64,000 nt of DNA from CAIXQW01 sp046049675 (GCA_046049675.1 JBJORA010000033.1:1-64000), one strand, 5' to 3'. Shown: positions 10,439 to 19,717, counted from the first letter of the stretch. Translations and numbers: made by a program. The notes: generated by a model not told the origin, from the letters alone.

Positions 10439-11181
10439 TGATGAACGTGATAATCATCGACGACGAACTACTTGCACGCAGCCTGCTCAAAGAGTATTTG
10501 AGTAGCTATACCAATATTAGTGTTGTTGCAGAATGTGCCAATGGTTTTGAAGGCGCAAAAGCGATTCAAACTTTTGCACCAGATGCGATTTTCTTAGATG
10601 TGCAAATGCCGAAACTTAATGGCTTTGAAATGCTAGAAATTTTGGATGAACCCTTGCCGCAGGTTGTATTTACCACTGCATTTGATGAGTATGCTTTAAA
10701 AGCTTTTGAAGCGCAGGCTTTGGATTATCTACTCAAGCCTTTTACACAAGAGCGCTTAGAAATAGCAATACGCAAAATCGAAGAACGCATTTCAAGCAAC
10801 AAGCCACAAGTGATTAGCGACGAACTTGTAAGCCCAGTGGTGAAGAGCTTTCAATCGCCACGTATTGTAGTAAAGGATAGGCACCAAATACATATTGTGC
10901 CATTTAGCGACATCGTTTTCTTAGAAGCAGCTGACGACTACGTCAAGATACATACGGCCACTAGGCATTTCCTTAAAAAGAAAACGATGGCCTATTTTGA
11001 AGATGTTTTACCAAGTCAAGAGTTTTGTCGTGTGCACCGCAGTTATATAGTGCGCATCAGCGAAATCGCAAAGGTTGAACCTTGGGAAAAAGATGGCGCA
11101 GTGATTACTTTACATAATCAACATCAAATAGATGTAAGTAAAGCAGGCTATGTAAGACTAAAAGAAGTTTTGGGCATTTAA
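10438..11181 (+). CDS. LytTR-family response regulator
   Basis: 247 residues. The N-terminal receiver domain has the acidic pair Asp8/Asp9, the phosphoacceptor Asp54 in FLDVQMP, Thr79/Thr80 and Lys100 in LLKPF. The C-terminal ~105 residues form a LytTR DNA-binding domain (IVPFSDIVFLEAADDYVKIH, then HRSYIVRISEIAKVEPWEKD). The ATG at 10438 overlaps the kinase stop; a second in-frame ATG follows directly at 10441, and either may be used. It would act as the transcriptional output of the kinase at 9410. Binding sites, usually paired direct repeats for this family, were not identified here. Confidence 0.94.
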   Translation: MMNVIIIDDELLARSLLKEYLSSYTNISVVAECANGFEGAKAIQTFAPDAIFLDVQMPKLNGFEMLEILDEPLPQVVFTTAFDEYALKAFEAQALDYLLKPFTQERLEIAIRKIEERISSNKPQVISDELVSPVVKSFQSPRIVVKDRHQIHIVPFSDIVFLEAADDYVKIHTATRHFLKKKTMAYFEDVLPSQEFCRVHRSYIVRISEIAKVEPWEKDGAVITLHNQHQIDVSKAGYVRLKEVLGI

Positions 11182-11198
11182 CCAGCGTGCAGTCAATA

Positions 11199-12842
11199 CT
11201 ACATTCTAATCCATAATTCTGGATTTACATTAACTGGTGTACCATTTGCACCAACCTTCCAGATTTCGAAGTGTACTTGGTTATTACCCTCTGCATCGGT
11301 CATTACCGTGCCAATAGCTTGGCGTGCGCTAACCTTTTGACCTTTTACAACAAGTGCTTTATCAATTTTGCTGTACACAGTAAAGTATGTACCATGGTTA
11401 ATCATAATATTTACGCCGGCTCCAGCTAAAAAGAATACACTACTTACTTCGCCATCAAATACAGTTTTTACTTGTGCACCTTTACTTGTGCGAATGTCTA
11501 TACCATAGTTTTCTGTAACAACGTTGTAAACCGGATGCTTGTTCTTGCCAAAGTGCTCGCATACATAACCACTTGCAGGACTAGATAAGAATCCACGATT
11601 ACTTTCAAAGTTTGCAGAAAGTGTTCTGTTTTCTGTACTCATATCAGATGCATAGCTACCGCCACCACTGGATGTTGTGGTAGTTGGTGTAGGTGCTGGC
11701 TTCGGCTCCGTTTTTGGGCCTAGGTAACGCGGCGCAGGTTTATTATCTGTAGTAGTACTTGTACTAGTGCCGGCATTCGTATTATTAGCGCCACGACGAC
11801 CAGCAATTGGCTTAGCCGTTGGCACATTGCCCGGTTTAGGCGCGCCAGTACTTGTACGCTCTGCACCCTTTATAGTACTTACATTGGCTAGCTTACGACG
11901 ACGTTCCTCCTCTGCTTGGCGCTTGCGTTCCTGCTCCTCTGCTTTGCGCTTAGCAACAATAGCTTCACGTTCACGCCTTTCTCTGTCTGCTTTTTCTTTA
12001 GCTACTTTACGCGCCTCTTCTTCAGCTTTTTTACGTGCTAATGCAATTTCTCTTCGTATTGCCGCGTTAATCGCTGCATTTAAATTGTCGGCAATCTTTT
12101 TCTGACTAGCTACTTTAGCCAGTAGTTCTTTTTCCTTGCCTTTGATGTCTAGTACAACAGAATTCTTTTCATTCGTCTCAGCAGCAAGCGCTTGTCTTTG
12201 CATTTCTTGCTGTTGTAAAAACGCATCTTTCTCTTGACGCTGTTGCTCTAGGGTAAAAATCTTATCCTTAATATTTTTACTTGTCAGTAATATCTTTTCA
12301 GCTTGTTGTCTACGATAATCGCGGTATTGCTTAATGTATTTGTAGCGACGCAAGGCATCATAGAAACTCTTACTGCTAAAGATAAACATCACCATGTCTT
12401 GACTGGTGCGCTGCTTGTAGCTATAGCGAATAAGTTCGCCGTAGTGCATCTGCAAATCCTTTAGGCTTTCCTTTAAAGTGCCTACGTCATCTGTGGCATT
12501 TGTAATATCATCTTCAATACGATTGATTTCGTTATTGATATTATTGATTAAGGCTTGACGCGCTTGCAATTTATTCTGCAATGCAGTTAATTGTTCAACA
12601 GTGCTATTTTTATCTTTTTGTAGCGCTTTAAGCTGGGCTTGTGTTTTAGAGATTTCTTCTAAAATTGCTGCACGTTGCGCCTGCAAGTCTTCTTTGTTAA
12701 CCTGAGTTACAACCGTTGCACGCTTTTTGCCGCCTTTACGTTGCGCTAGTAGCACTACTTGAGTAGTACAACATAGCAACACTATCCACAATAATATTTT
12801 CGCAGAAGGCCTACGCATTAAGCAAAAATAGGGCAATAGCAT
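11199..12842 (-). CDS. EnvC-like murein hydrolase activator (M23/LytM fold, degenerate zinc site)
   Basis: 547 residues. The N-terminus is a signal peptide or anchor (KILLWIVLLCCTTQVVLLAQ). Residues ~45-300 are long, charged coiled coil, followed by a low-complexity Pro/Thr/Ser linker and a C-terminal LytM (peptidase M23) domain of about 120 residues. Zinc ligands are missing: the usual HxGID reads NYGID, the LYAHL histidine reads VYSKI, and the HLH motif reads NQVHFE. This is the pattern of EnvC/NlpD-type non-catalytic activators, so the protein more likely regulates a cell-wall amidase during division than cuts peptidoglycan. It is the last gene of a six-gene operon; its ATG follows the DUF4292 stop by one base. 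An internal ATG at 12818 is an alternative start. Confidence 0.88.
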   Translation of the reverse strand: MLLPYFCLMRRPSAKILLWIVLLCCTTQVVLLAQRKGGKKRATVVTQVNKEDLQAQRAAILEEISKTQAQLKALQKDKNSTVEQLTALQNKLQARQALINNINNEINRIEDDITNATDDVGTLKESLKDLQMHYGELIRYSYKQRTSQDMVMFIFSSKSFYDALRRYKYIKQYRDYRRQQAEKILLTSKNIKDKIFTLEQQRQEKDAFLQQQEMQRQALAAETNEKNSVVLDIKGKEKELLAKVASQKKIADNLNAAINAAIRREIALARKKAEEEARKVAKEKADRERREREAIVAKRKAEEQERKRQAEEERRRKLANVSTIKGAERTSTGAPKPGNVPTAKPIAGRRGANNTNAGTSTSTTTDNKPAPRYLGPKTEPKPAPTPTTTTSSGGGSYASDMSTENRTLSANFESNRGFLSSPASGYVCEHFGKNKHPVYNVVTENYGIDIRTSKGAQVKTVFDGEVSSVFFLAGAGVNIMINHGTYFTVYSKIDKALVVKGQKVSARQAIGTVMTDAEGNNQVHFEIWKVGANGTPVNVNPELWIRM

Positions 12843-12843
12843 C

Positions 12844-14550
12844 CTATTTCTTTTGTTTTAAGGAAATATTATCCTGCCGCTTAAATTTGGCTGGGATTTC
12901 AAATGGCGTTTCGCAACTAGTATCAAATTCTACCTTGGCCAGTTCCATGGAAATCTGCGTTGTAACCCCATTAATAAAGCTAGTAATCTTGCGCGACATA
13001 CTTATTTTGCCGACATCGTAAATCTCGTACTGATTATACTCGCAGCGCAGTGTATAATAGCCTTGCTTGTTATAACCTCTAATGTAAATGCTGCGTAATG
13101 TGCTATCATTATTGTAAATTAAAGTTGCCTTTGGCCCATCGCCTACGCTATTTGCGTAAATACCTACTATATTGTTATTGGACTTAGCTCGCACTTGCCT
13201 CAGACCTTTGAGTGGTATTTTACCAATGATTAAATCTTGTAAATCTGCGGCATCAATTGGTAGCTGTGTTAGTGTTTGCAAGTTTGCATTGGCATAAACA
13301 GCGTATTCATCTTTTAGTTTATTGAGAATAGTAGTGCTATCTGTTGTTACAAATACGCGTGCTGCTTCTAGCAATACGATGACACTTGCCCACGTTACAC
13401 TATCATTTACAAGCCGCAGGTTGATGCTAACGTTTTGCTCGTCTTTGTCGGTGCTGTAATGAACTTTTGCTTTGGCCTTAAAGCTGCGCCAATTGTCATT
13501 AATGTTGCTGTTGAGTACTTGTAGCAAATTATTATTACTAATTGTATAGGCTTCAGGGTCGTTATCTAACCATGCATCGCCGATTAATGTGTCGTTGCTA
13601 GCAATAAACAATGGTTCCGCTGCGGCAACACTATCTATGGTGCGCTTACGCATTTCTTTTTCAAGCGCAATATTTTCCAGCATAATGCTATCACGTACGG
13701 TGCGTTGTTCTGCACGCAAACTATCTACACGTTGGCGTCGCGGAGAAATCTGTTTGATTGGTTTTTTGTTTTTTGCAACCGGTTCTGGCTTTGGAGGAGC
13801 AGCTACCTCTGCATTACTTGCTGCTAGCGCTTTATACAATTGTGCCAGCGAAAGCTCAGGGGCCTGTACAAAAAGCGTATCACCGCACAGTTCGTAAACA
13901 CGTCCCCCAGGTTTTTGTGTATAGTACACTGCTGTATGATGGTTGTAAAGTTCGTCTTCGCTTACTGCGATGCGTGGCACTTTAGCACCACTATTTTGTT
14001 TTGCAAGCGCAGCATTGGTAATAGCTGAAATATCATTAGCTTGTTCCGGTGTCAACCATTCTATAATTGTGTCTTTGGTAATTTTATTGATGGTAATAAC
14101 ACGTATTTTAGTCGTATAATCAAAGCTACTAGACAATACTGTAGTATCGCCTCTCATTTCTTTAGAGTCGGCATTAATTGCCGTTACAAGCGTATCACTA
14201 ATAATAATACTAGAGTCTGTAATAGCAGTATTATTTGTACTTGAAATAATAACTGCGTTACTGTCAATTATGTTGGCTGCACTTGTATCTACAGCGGCAG
14301 CAATGGCAACCGTGTTTTGTGCAACTGTATCCTGTGTAGATGTGACCAGTTCAGCGGTGTTTTGTATCACAGTGTCTTTTTGCGTTGCTGCAACAGTCGT
14401 ATCAATTATTGCAGGCGCCTTATGCACAACTCGCGCATTGTTATTTTTGCTTTTGTGCAAAGAGCTGCGTAAAGCTTGTCGCATTGTACTTGTAAGCGAA
14501 CAACTGCTTACAAATAGCGGTAGGATTAATATTAGATATCTTAACTTCAA
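12844..14550 (-). CDS. DUF4292-type lipoprotein
   Basis: 568 residues with a lipoprotein signal (LILILPLFVSSC, lipobox cysteine at about 17). The first ~300 residues are Thr/Ser/Ala-rich and low complexity, with a charged stretch around PRRQRVDSLRAEQRTVRDS. The last ~250 residues match what I recognise as the DUF4292 family of Bacteroidota: a beta-rich, lipid-carrier-like domain (VSINLRLVNDSVTWASVIVL... IPLKGLRQVRAKSN... YTLRCEYNQYEIYDVG). Biochemical function is not established; a LolB-like or lipid-handling role is a guess from fold class. The neighbours (TPR lipoprotein upstream, EnvC-like protein downstream) are the usual ones for this family, which supports an envelope job. The 5' half is longer than a minimal family member. 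Confidence 0.8.
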   Translation of the reverse strand: MKLRYLILILPLFVSSCSLTSTMRQALRSSLHKSKNNNARVVHKAPAIIDTTVAATQKDTVIQNTAELVTSTQDTVAQNTVAIAAAVDTSAANIIDSNAVIISSTNNTAITDSSIIISDTLVTAINADSKEMRGDTTVLSSSFDYTTKIRVITINKITKDTIIEWLTPEQANDISAITNAALAKQNSGAKVPRIAVSEDELYNHHTAVYYTQKPGGRVYELCGDTLFVQAPELSLAQLYKALAASNAEVAAPPKPEPVAKNKKPIKQISPRRQRVDSLRAEQRTVRDSIMLENIALEKEMRKRTIDSVAAAEPLFIASNDTLIGDAWLDNDPEAYTISNNNLLQVLNSNINDNWRSFKAKAKVHYSTDKDEQNVSINLRLVNDSVTWASVIVLLEAARVFVTTDSTTILNKLKDEYAVYANANLQTLTQLPIDAADLQDLIIGKIPLKGLRQVRAKSNNNIVGIYANSVGDGPKATLIYNNDSTLRSIYIRGYNKQGYYTLRCEYNQYEIYDVGKISMSRKITSFINGVTTQISMELAKVEFDTSCETPFEIPAKFKRQDNISLKQKK

Positions 14551-14559
14551 TACGAACGA

Positions 14560-16293
14560 CTATGGTAGCTGCCTTGTTTGAATTTTCTTGTCGAGTGAAG
14601 GATTGGCAGCGCCATTTAGTTTTGCTTTAGCTTGCTGCCAACTTTTTACAGCTTGCTCTACTTGATTGAGTTTTGCATAAATATCGCCAAGGTGTTCGTA
14701 CATCGTCGCATCATTTTCGCCTTCTGCAGCGATGGCTTTTTGTTGTTGCTCAAGTGCTTCGCTATACTTGCCTTGCTTATATAAGACCCATGCATAAGTA
14801 TCTAGATATGACTTTTCGTTAGCTTCTATTTCTAGCGAGCGCTTACTCATGGCATAGGCCTTATCTAACTGCTCACCTCGCAAACTCAAAAAGTAAGCAT
14901 AGTTATTAAGCACCGTCGCATTTCTACTATCCAATTGCAGGGCTCGGTCAAAAGTTTTATCGCTTTCTGTATATTTTGCTTGGCTATTGTACACATCTGC
15001 CAAGGCTAATAGCACGGGCATTTGCACTTCTCTGTTGCCAGCACTATAATCGTCTGCTTTGCGAAGGCTTTTTAATGCATTGTCGTATTGTTGTTTTTGC
15101 TGATAGGCATAGCCTTGCATAAAATGAATATAGGCTTGATTAGGAAAATAATTTAGTCCTCGTTTTGCTACAGACAATACGCTATCGTAATCACTTAACT
15201 CACCATACATACTCAAAAGTCTACGCCAGTTGTCGTAGTCTTTTGGGTCTTGCTGAACAAGCCTGCCAAAAGCTAAGGCTGCCTCTTTTTCTTTGCCAGC
15301 ACTCGCCAAGATATTGGCATAGATTTGAATAGCCTTATAGTCATTGGGAGAAGCATCAATTAATTTTTTTCCAAGCGCTAATACTTGATTTTTTCTTTCG
15401 AGATTACCGTCTGCCATGCTTATCAAGGGCATCAGCAAATCAGCTTTGCGTTCTGGCTCAATTTCTTTATGTGCTACTAGTTTATTTAATGCATTGAGAT
15501 AGCCAACAGTATCGCCGCTTGCAATGGCTCTTTCTACTTGCATTTCTACAACGTCACCATCGTCGGGTGCAGAGTTGAGTAGGTCAGCAAACAAAGCATC
15601 TGCGGCCGTTTTATTGTTGAGGTCTTCTAAGAGGTTGAGCTTTAAAATCTTTAAGCTAATTGTTTGGTTTTTATTTGCTTCGGGAAGCATTTTATCAACT
15701 AATACAATTGCCTCTTTGCTTTTGTTCATGCGACGCAGCAAATTGATTTTCTTGTACGTAATATCTTTATTGCCGCTCGAGTATTGTTCTAACTGCTCAA
15801 GCGTATTATAGGCTTCTTGCAGCTTACCTTGTCGCATCAGTTGAAATGCAGCGCCGCCAAGATATTCTTCTGCAAGCGCAGGACGTGCTTTTGCCAATTC
15901 GCTATAGGTACTTGCTGCTTGCTCGGCGTTGCCTGCTTGAGAATATGCCTTTGCCAGTAATTCTTTGAAATCAAGATTATTGGGTTCTGCCTTTAGCGCT
16001 GTTTTGCTATAACTAATTGCTTCCTCCATTTTGCCAAGTTGCAGGCACATACTTGCAGCATAGTAATTGCTAGCACCATGGTTTGGCATTTGATTGAGAC
16101 ACAGCTGATACTTCTCTAAAGCTGCTGCTGCATCGTTTTGTAAGCGCAATTTTGTAGCTTGGTAAAACATATCGCTAAATGCAGTGCTTACCTGTGCACC
16201 ACCGCCTTTGGCACTACTGCCTTGTACAGTTTTTTGACTACTGCACGATGCCACAAGGACACCCAAAAAGAATATAGCGATATACTTAATCAT
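14560..16293 (-). CDS. TPR-repeat lipoprotein
   Basis: 577 residues. The N-terminus is a lipoprotein signal (AIFFLGVLVASC). The rest is a solenoid of about a dozen tetratricopeptide repeats, recognisable from units such as AAALEKYQLCLNQMPNHGAS, AISYSKTALKAEPNNLDFKE and LDTYAWVLYKQGKYSEALEQ. It should sit in the outer or inner membrane facing the periplasm and act as a protein-protein interaction scaffold. It is separated by 9 nt from the DUF4292 lipoprotein gene downstream and by one base from the nucleotidyltransferase gene upstream, so it is part of the same operon. No catalytic domain is visible. Confidence 0.9.
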   Translation of the reverse strand: MIKYIAIFFLGVLVASCSSQKTVQGSSAKGGGAQVSTAFSDMFYQATKLRLQNDAAAALEKYQLCLNQMPNHGASNYYAASMCLQLGKMEEAISYSKTALKAEPNNLDFKELLAKAYSQAGNAEQAASTYSELAKARPALAEEYLGGAAFQLMRQGKLQEAYNTLEQLEQYSSGNKDITYKKINLLRRMNKSKEAIVLVDKMLPEANKNQTISLKILKLNLLEDLNNKTAADALFADLLNSAPDDGDVVEMQVERAIASGDTVGYLNALNKLVAHKEIEPERKADLLMPLISMADGNLERKNQVLALGKKLIDASPNDYKAIQIYANILASAGKEKEAALAFGRLVQQDPKDYDNWRRLLSMYGELSDYDSVLSVAKRGLNYFPNQAYIHFMQGYAYQQKQQYDNALKSLRKADDYSAGNREVQMPVLLALADVYNSQAKYTESDKTFDRALQLDSRNATVLNNYAYFLSLRGEQLDKAYAMSKRSLEIEANEKSYLDTYAWVLYKQGKYSEALEQQQKAIAAEGENDATMYEHLGDIYAKLNQVEQAVKSWQQAKAKLNGAANPSLDKKIQTRQLP

Positions 16294-16294
16294 G

Positions 16295-17302
16295 CTACGC
16301 TTGCAATGTACTATAGTCGCTTAGGCTAGTTTCTTGTGCATTGCCTTCTATACTAGCAAAACTACCGATAAGCGATTTGTGCAAGTTAGCATTTTGTACC
16401 GCTGCACCGTTACGAATTATACTATATTTAACGAGGCTACCGCTAATATTTGCACCAGCTTCTATGCTCGCGTAAGGTCCAACCACGCTGTTTGTTACTG
16501 TGGCACCTTCGCCAATAAAGCAAGGCTCAATAATTGTACTATTTGTAATTTTTGCACTAGCGCTCACAAGTGTTTCCTTGCCTTGCTTTAGCGCTAGAAT
16601 GCGTTCCATGGTAAAAAGCGTCGCATCTTTATTACCACAATCTAACCATTCGTCTACTTGACCAGTATAAAAGCCTAGACCTTTAGCGCGCATATTTTCC
16701 ATGGCATCAGTTAATTGATACTCGCCACCAGTGGAAATATTATTGTCAAGTAAGTATTGCAACTCGCTGCGTAAATTTTCGCCATCTTTGAAATAGTAAA
16801 CACCAATGATAGCAAGGTCGCTTACGAATACTTTTGGTTTTTCTTCAAAGCGATTTACACTGCCGTCTTCATTGAGCACAACTACACCAAATGCACTAGG
16901 ATTATCAATTTTCTGTGTCCAGATAATCGCATCTTTATTGGTATCAATTGTAAAGTGCGCATCAAACAATGTATCGGCAAAAGCAAGAAACACATGACCT
17001 TTTAGCAATGCTTGTGCGCAAAGTATGGCATGTGCTGTACCCTTTGGTGTGTCTTGATAAAAGATATGGCCTTTAGCACCTAAACTTTCGGCAACGGCAA
17101 CAAGTTCTTTTTCTGCTTGCTCGCCAAACCGTCCGCAGATAAATCCGATATTTTCTATTGGTTCGTTGCTTGTAGCAGCAATATCTTCTACAATGCGATG
17201 CACCATTGGTTTTCCAGCAATTGGAATAAGTGGTTTTGGTGTTGTAAGTGTATGAGGCCTCATGCGTTTGCCCATGCCAGCCATTGGTATAATGATGTTC
17301 AT
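16295..17302 (-). CDS. Sugar-phosphate nucleotidyltransferase with left-handed beta-helix tail
   Basis: 335 residues. The N-terminal Rossmann-type domain has the nucleotide-binding signature GMGKRMRPHT...PKPLIPIAGKPM at residues 9-33 and the acidic FADTLFD segment, as in RmlA/GlmU/mannose-1-phosphate guanylyltransferase relatives. From about residue 250 a hexapeptide-type left-handed helix follows (STIIEPCFIGEGATVTNSVV and onward). It likely couples a sugar-1-phosphate to a nucleotide for cell-surface glycan or envelope synthesis. Which sugar and which base cannot be settled from sequence, so no symbol is given. Gene order dut - this gene - TPR lipoprotein - DUF4292 - M23 recurs in Bacteroidota. 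Confidence 0.9.
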   Translation of the reverse strand: MNIIIPMAGMGKRMRPHTLTTPKPLIPIAGKPMVHRIVEDIAATSNEPIENIGFICGRFGEQAEKELVAVAESLGAKGHIFYQDTPKGTAHAILCAQALLKGHVFLAFADTLFDAHFTIDTNKDAIIWTQKIDNPSAFGVVVLNEDGSVNRFEEKPKVFVSDLAIIGVYYFKDGENLRSELQYLLDNNISTGGEYQLTDAMENMRAKGLGFYTGQVDEWLDCGNKDATLFTMERILALKQGKETLVSASAKITNSTIIEPCFIGEGATVTNSVVGPYASIEAGANISGSLVKYSIIRNGAAVQNANLHKSLIGSFASIEGNAQETSLSDYSTLQA

Positions 17303-17335
17303 TGTTGTTTTGTTGCTTGCTAAATTATTTTATTG

Positions 17336-17767
17336 CTATTTGCCGGTGTGGCCAAAACCCCCTTCGCCACGGGCAGTATTGTCTAATGCTTCTGTTTGTT
17401 GCCAGTTGACGCGTGCATGCGCAGCTACCACAAGTTGTGCTATGCGGTCTCCATCATTAATGGTTTGCGTTTCTGTGCTTAGGTTAATAAGAATTACTTT
17501 TATCTCACCGCGGTAATCGCTGTCGATAGTGCCAGGGGTATTTAAGCAGGTGATGCCTTGCTTAATCGCGAGGCCGCTACGTGGTCTTACCTGCGCTTCG
17601 TAGCCTATAGGTAATTGTATAAACAAACCCGTTGGTACAAGGCAGCGTTCCATAGCTTGCAATACAATAGGTTCTTGCAGATTGGCATAGATATCCATAC
17701 CTGCACTTTGCTCGGTAGCATAAGGCGGCAAGGGATGCTTACTATTGTTTACGATTTGTACTGTCAT
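17336..17767 (-). CDS. dut: dUTP diphosphatase
   Basis: Hydrolyses dUTP to dUMP and pyrophosphate, keeping uracil out of DNA and feeding dTMP synthesis. All five trimeric dUTPase motifs are present: AGMDIYAN, RPRSGLAIKQG, LNTPGTIDSDYRGEIKV, RIAQLVV and the C-terminal RGEGGFGHTGK, where the usual FGSTG reads FGHTG. I take the ATG at 17767 (MTVQIVNNSK), giving 143 residues; the frame can be extended to a TTG at 17785 but the added MYAAAA is not typical of the family. Sits 63 nt after ispF and 33 nt before the nucleotidyltransferase gene on the same strand. Confidence 0.96.
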   Translation of the reverse strand: MTVQIVNNSKHPLPPYATEQSAGMDIYANLQEPIVLQAMERCLVPTGLFIQLPIGYEAQVRPRSGLAIKQGITCLNTPGTIDSDYRGEIKVILINLSTETQTINDGDRIAQLVVAAHARVNWQQTEALDNTARGEGGFGHTGK

Positions 17768-17830
17768 AGCTGCGGCAGCATACAAATGTAGTGCTTTTGC
17801 CCACCAATAAATACTGAAAAAACACCTGAC

Positions 17831-18307
17831 TTATTTCTTTTTAAGCAGCACATTGGCATAGGCAACCACACCTTCTTCGCGACCCACGAAGCCTAATTCT
17901 TCTGTTGTAGTTGCTTTTATTGACACATCACTGACAGTTAAGTTAGTGCAGCCCGCAATAGCCTCTTGCATAGCAGTGATATATGGCTTTATTTTAGGTT
18001 CTTGCATGCATAAGGTGCTGTCGATGTTCACAACTTCATAGCCTTGTTCTGCAATTAGTCTGTTGCTTTCGCGCAAAAGAATTTTACTGTCAATATCCTT
18101 AAACTTTTCATCATTATTGGGAAAATGCTTGCCAATATCGCCCAAGGCGCAAGCACCTAGCATAGCATCGCAAATAGCATGTAGTAAAACGTCTGCATCG
18201 CTGTGGCCAAGTGCACCTTTGTAATGTGGTATTAGAACACCACCAAGCCATAGCTCGCGACCCTCCACCAACTGATGAAAATCTACACCTTGACCAATTC
18301 TGTACAT
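17831..18307 (-). CDS. ispF: 2-C-methyl-D-erythritol 2,4-cyclodiphosphate synthase
   Basis: Fifth step of the non-mevalonate (MEP) isoprenoid pathway: CDP-ME 2-phosphate to ME-cPP plus CMP. The metal-binding GQGVDFHQ (Asp9, His11 from this start), the GALGHSDADVLLHAICDAMLGA signature and the C-terminal EELGFVGREEGVVAYANVLL are all present. Start chosen at the ATG at 18307 (MYRIGQGVDFH), giving 158 residues, the family length; the frame extends to 18364 but the extra 19 residues are not family-like. A TAnnTTTG-like element ends 4 nt before this ATG. It is the first gene of the minus-strand operon running to 11199. Confidence 0.96.
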   Translation of the reverse strand: MYRIGQGVDFHQLVEGRELWLGGVLIPHYKGALGHSDADVLLHAICDAMLGACALGDIGKHFPNNDEKFKDIDSKILLRESNRLIAEQGYEVVNIDSTLCMQEPKIKPYITAMQEAIAGCTNLTVSDVSIKATTTEELGFVGREEGVVAYANVLLKKK

Positions 18308-18311
18308 GGGG

Positions 18312-18319
18312 TAAAGATA
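18312..18319 (-). promoter_or_regulatory. Possible -7 promoter element for ispF operon
   Basis: On the minus strand TATCTTTA matches the Bacteroidota -7 consensus TAnnTTTG at all but the last base. It ends 4 nt before the ispF ATG, so a transcript from it would be almost leaderless. I could not find a well-placed TTG at -33. Confidence 0.35.
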
Positions 18320-18438
18320 ATCAAATGCTACAGTGTAGTTTGCTGATTGTAGCCTGCTAATCATAGATGCTTGCTAAGTATAGACGATTACTTAAAGCTA
18401 CTTATCGTCAACTATTGCGCAACAATAAAACAATCTGG

Positions 18439-18516
18439 CAATTCAGCAATTTGGCGATTACCAATTACCAATCAGCAATCATCAATCCACCATTCAAGCA
18501 TTTTATTCTACATTCG
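18439..18516 (+). promoter_or_regulatory. Iterated CAAT-rich element and -7 box upstream of kbl
   Basis: A run of CAATT/CAATC words (18439-18490) includes the 12-mer CAATTCAGCAAT at 18439-18450, found again ahead of acpP at 44618. It is followed by TACATTCG at 18509-18516, one mismatch from the Bacteroidota -7 consensus, 10 nt before the kbl ATG. The AT-rich iteration could act as an UP-like or bent promoter element; that is inference. Confidence 0.4.
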
Positions 18517-18526
18517 CACTACAGAT

Positions 18527-19717
18527 ATGAACGAGCAATTTGTACAACGCATAGCAGCTGAGTTAGCAGAAATTGATGCCAATGGTCTTACAAAAAAAGA
18601 ACGCATTATTGCCAGTGAGCAAGGCGCAGAAATAACAGTAAATGGCAAGCAAGTACTCAACTTTTGCGCTAATAATTACTTAGGCTTAAGTAGTCATCCA
18701 GAGGTTGTAAAAGCGGCGCATGCTGCAATAGATAGTCGTGGTTATGGTATGAGTAGCGTGCGTTTTATTTGCGGTACGCAAGATTTACATAAAGAGCTAG
18801 AACAAAAAATAAGTGCCTTTCTTGGCACAGAAGATACCATATTATATGCCGCAGCATTTGATGCTAATGGCGGTGTATTTGAGCCACTCTTTCAAGAGCA
18901 AGATGCTATTATTAGCGACGAACTCAATCATGCAAGTATTATAGATGGCATTAGACTTTGTAAGGCGCAACGCCATCGTTATTTGCACAATGATATGGCC
19001 GACTTAGAAGCCAAGCTAAAAGAAACAGCAGCTTGTCGCAGTAGAATAATTGTTACTGATGGAAGCTTTAGCATGGATGGCACTATAGCACAACTAGATA
19101 AAATTGTAGCGCTTGCCGAGCAATACGATGCTTGTGTTATGATAGACGAGTGTCATAGTAGCGGCTTCTTAGGCAAAACTGGCCGAGGCACGCACGAGTA
19201 TCGTGGTGTAATGGGCAAAATTGATATTATTACAGGCACACTTGGTAAGGCTTTGGGTGGTGCGCTAGGTGGTTTTACAAGTGGCAGAAAAGAAATTATA
19301 GAAATGTTGCGTCAGCGCAGCCGTCCATATTTATTTAGTAATGCTTTGCCACCAAGTGTTTTGGGCGCAAGCATCGCAGTAATGGATATGCTGAGCAGTG
19401 CTACAACGCTACGCGATAAGCTAGAGCAAAATACCATTTACTTCCGCACCAAAATGACCGAAGCAGGCTTTGATATCAAGCCTGGCGACCATCCGATAGT
19501 ACCAATTATGCTCTACGATGCAGTACTAGCGCAAAAAATGGCTGCTGCATTGTTGGAAGAAGGCATTTATGTGATTGGCTTCTTTTTTCCTGTGGTGGCA
19601 AAAGGCAAGGCGCGTATTCGTGTACAATTAAGCGCGGCACACGAGCAACATCATTTGGATAAAGCTATTGCTGCATTTACGAAAGTTGGTAAAGAATTGG
19701 GTGTGTTGAGTGCGTAA
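18527..19717 (+). CDS. kbl: Glycine C-acetyltransferase (2-amino-3-ketobutyrate CoA ligase)
   Basis: 396 residues, a PLP enzyme of the alpha-oxoamine synthase family. Second step of threonine breakdown: 2-amino-3-oxobutyrate plus CoA to glycine plus acetyl-CoA. Visible are LNFCANNYLGLSSHPEV near the N-terminus, VMIDECHSSGFLGKTGRG, and the PLP lysine Lys241 in ITGTLGKALGGALGGFTSG. ATG at 18527 (MNEQFVQRIAAEL) is chosen because it gives the family length; the frame extends to 18371 through the promoter region. Related enzymes (BioF, serine palmitoyltransferase) are the main alternatives, but the DANGGVFEPLF segment and overall similarity favour Kbl. It is monocistronic and divergent from ispF. 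Confidence 0.92.
   Translation: MNEQFVQRIAAELAEIDANGLTKKERIIASEQGAEITVNGKQVLNFCANNYLGLSSHPEVVKAAHAAIDSRGYGMSSVRFICGTQDLHKELEQKISAFLGTEDTILYAAAFDANGGVFEPLFQEQDAIISDELNHASIIDGIRLCKAQRHRYLHNDMADLEAKLKETAACRSRIIVTDGSFSMDGTIAQLDKIVALAEQYDACVMIDECHSSGFLGKTGRGTHEYRGVMGKIDIITGTLGKALGGALGGFTSGRKEIIEMLRQRSRPYLFSNALPPSVLGASIAVMDMLSSATTLRDKLEQNTIYFRTKMTEAGFDIKPGDHPIVPIMLYDAVLAQKMAAALLEEGIYVIGFFFPVVAKGKARIRVQLSAAHEQHHLDKAIAAFTKVGKELGVLSA

Noticed and set aside
18371..18526. Extended N-terminus of kbl
   Set aside because: The extra 52 codons run through the promoter repeat; the ATG at 18527 gives the family length.
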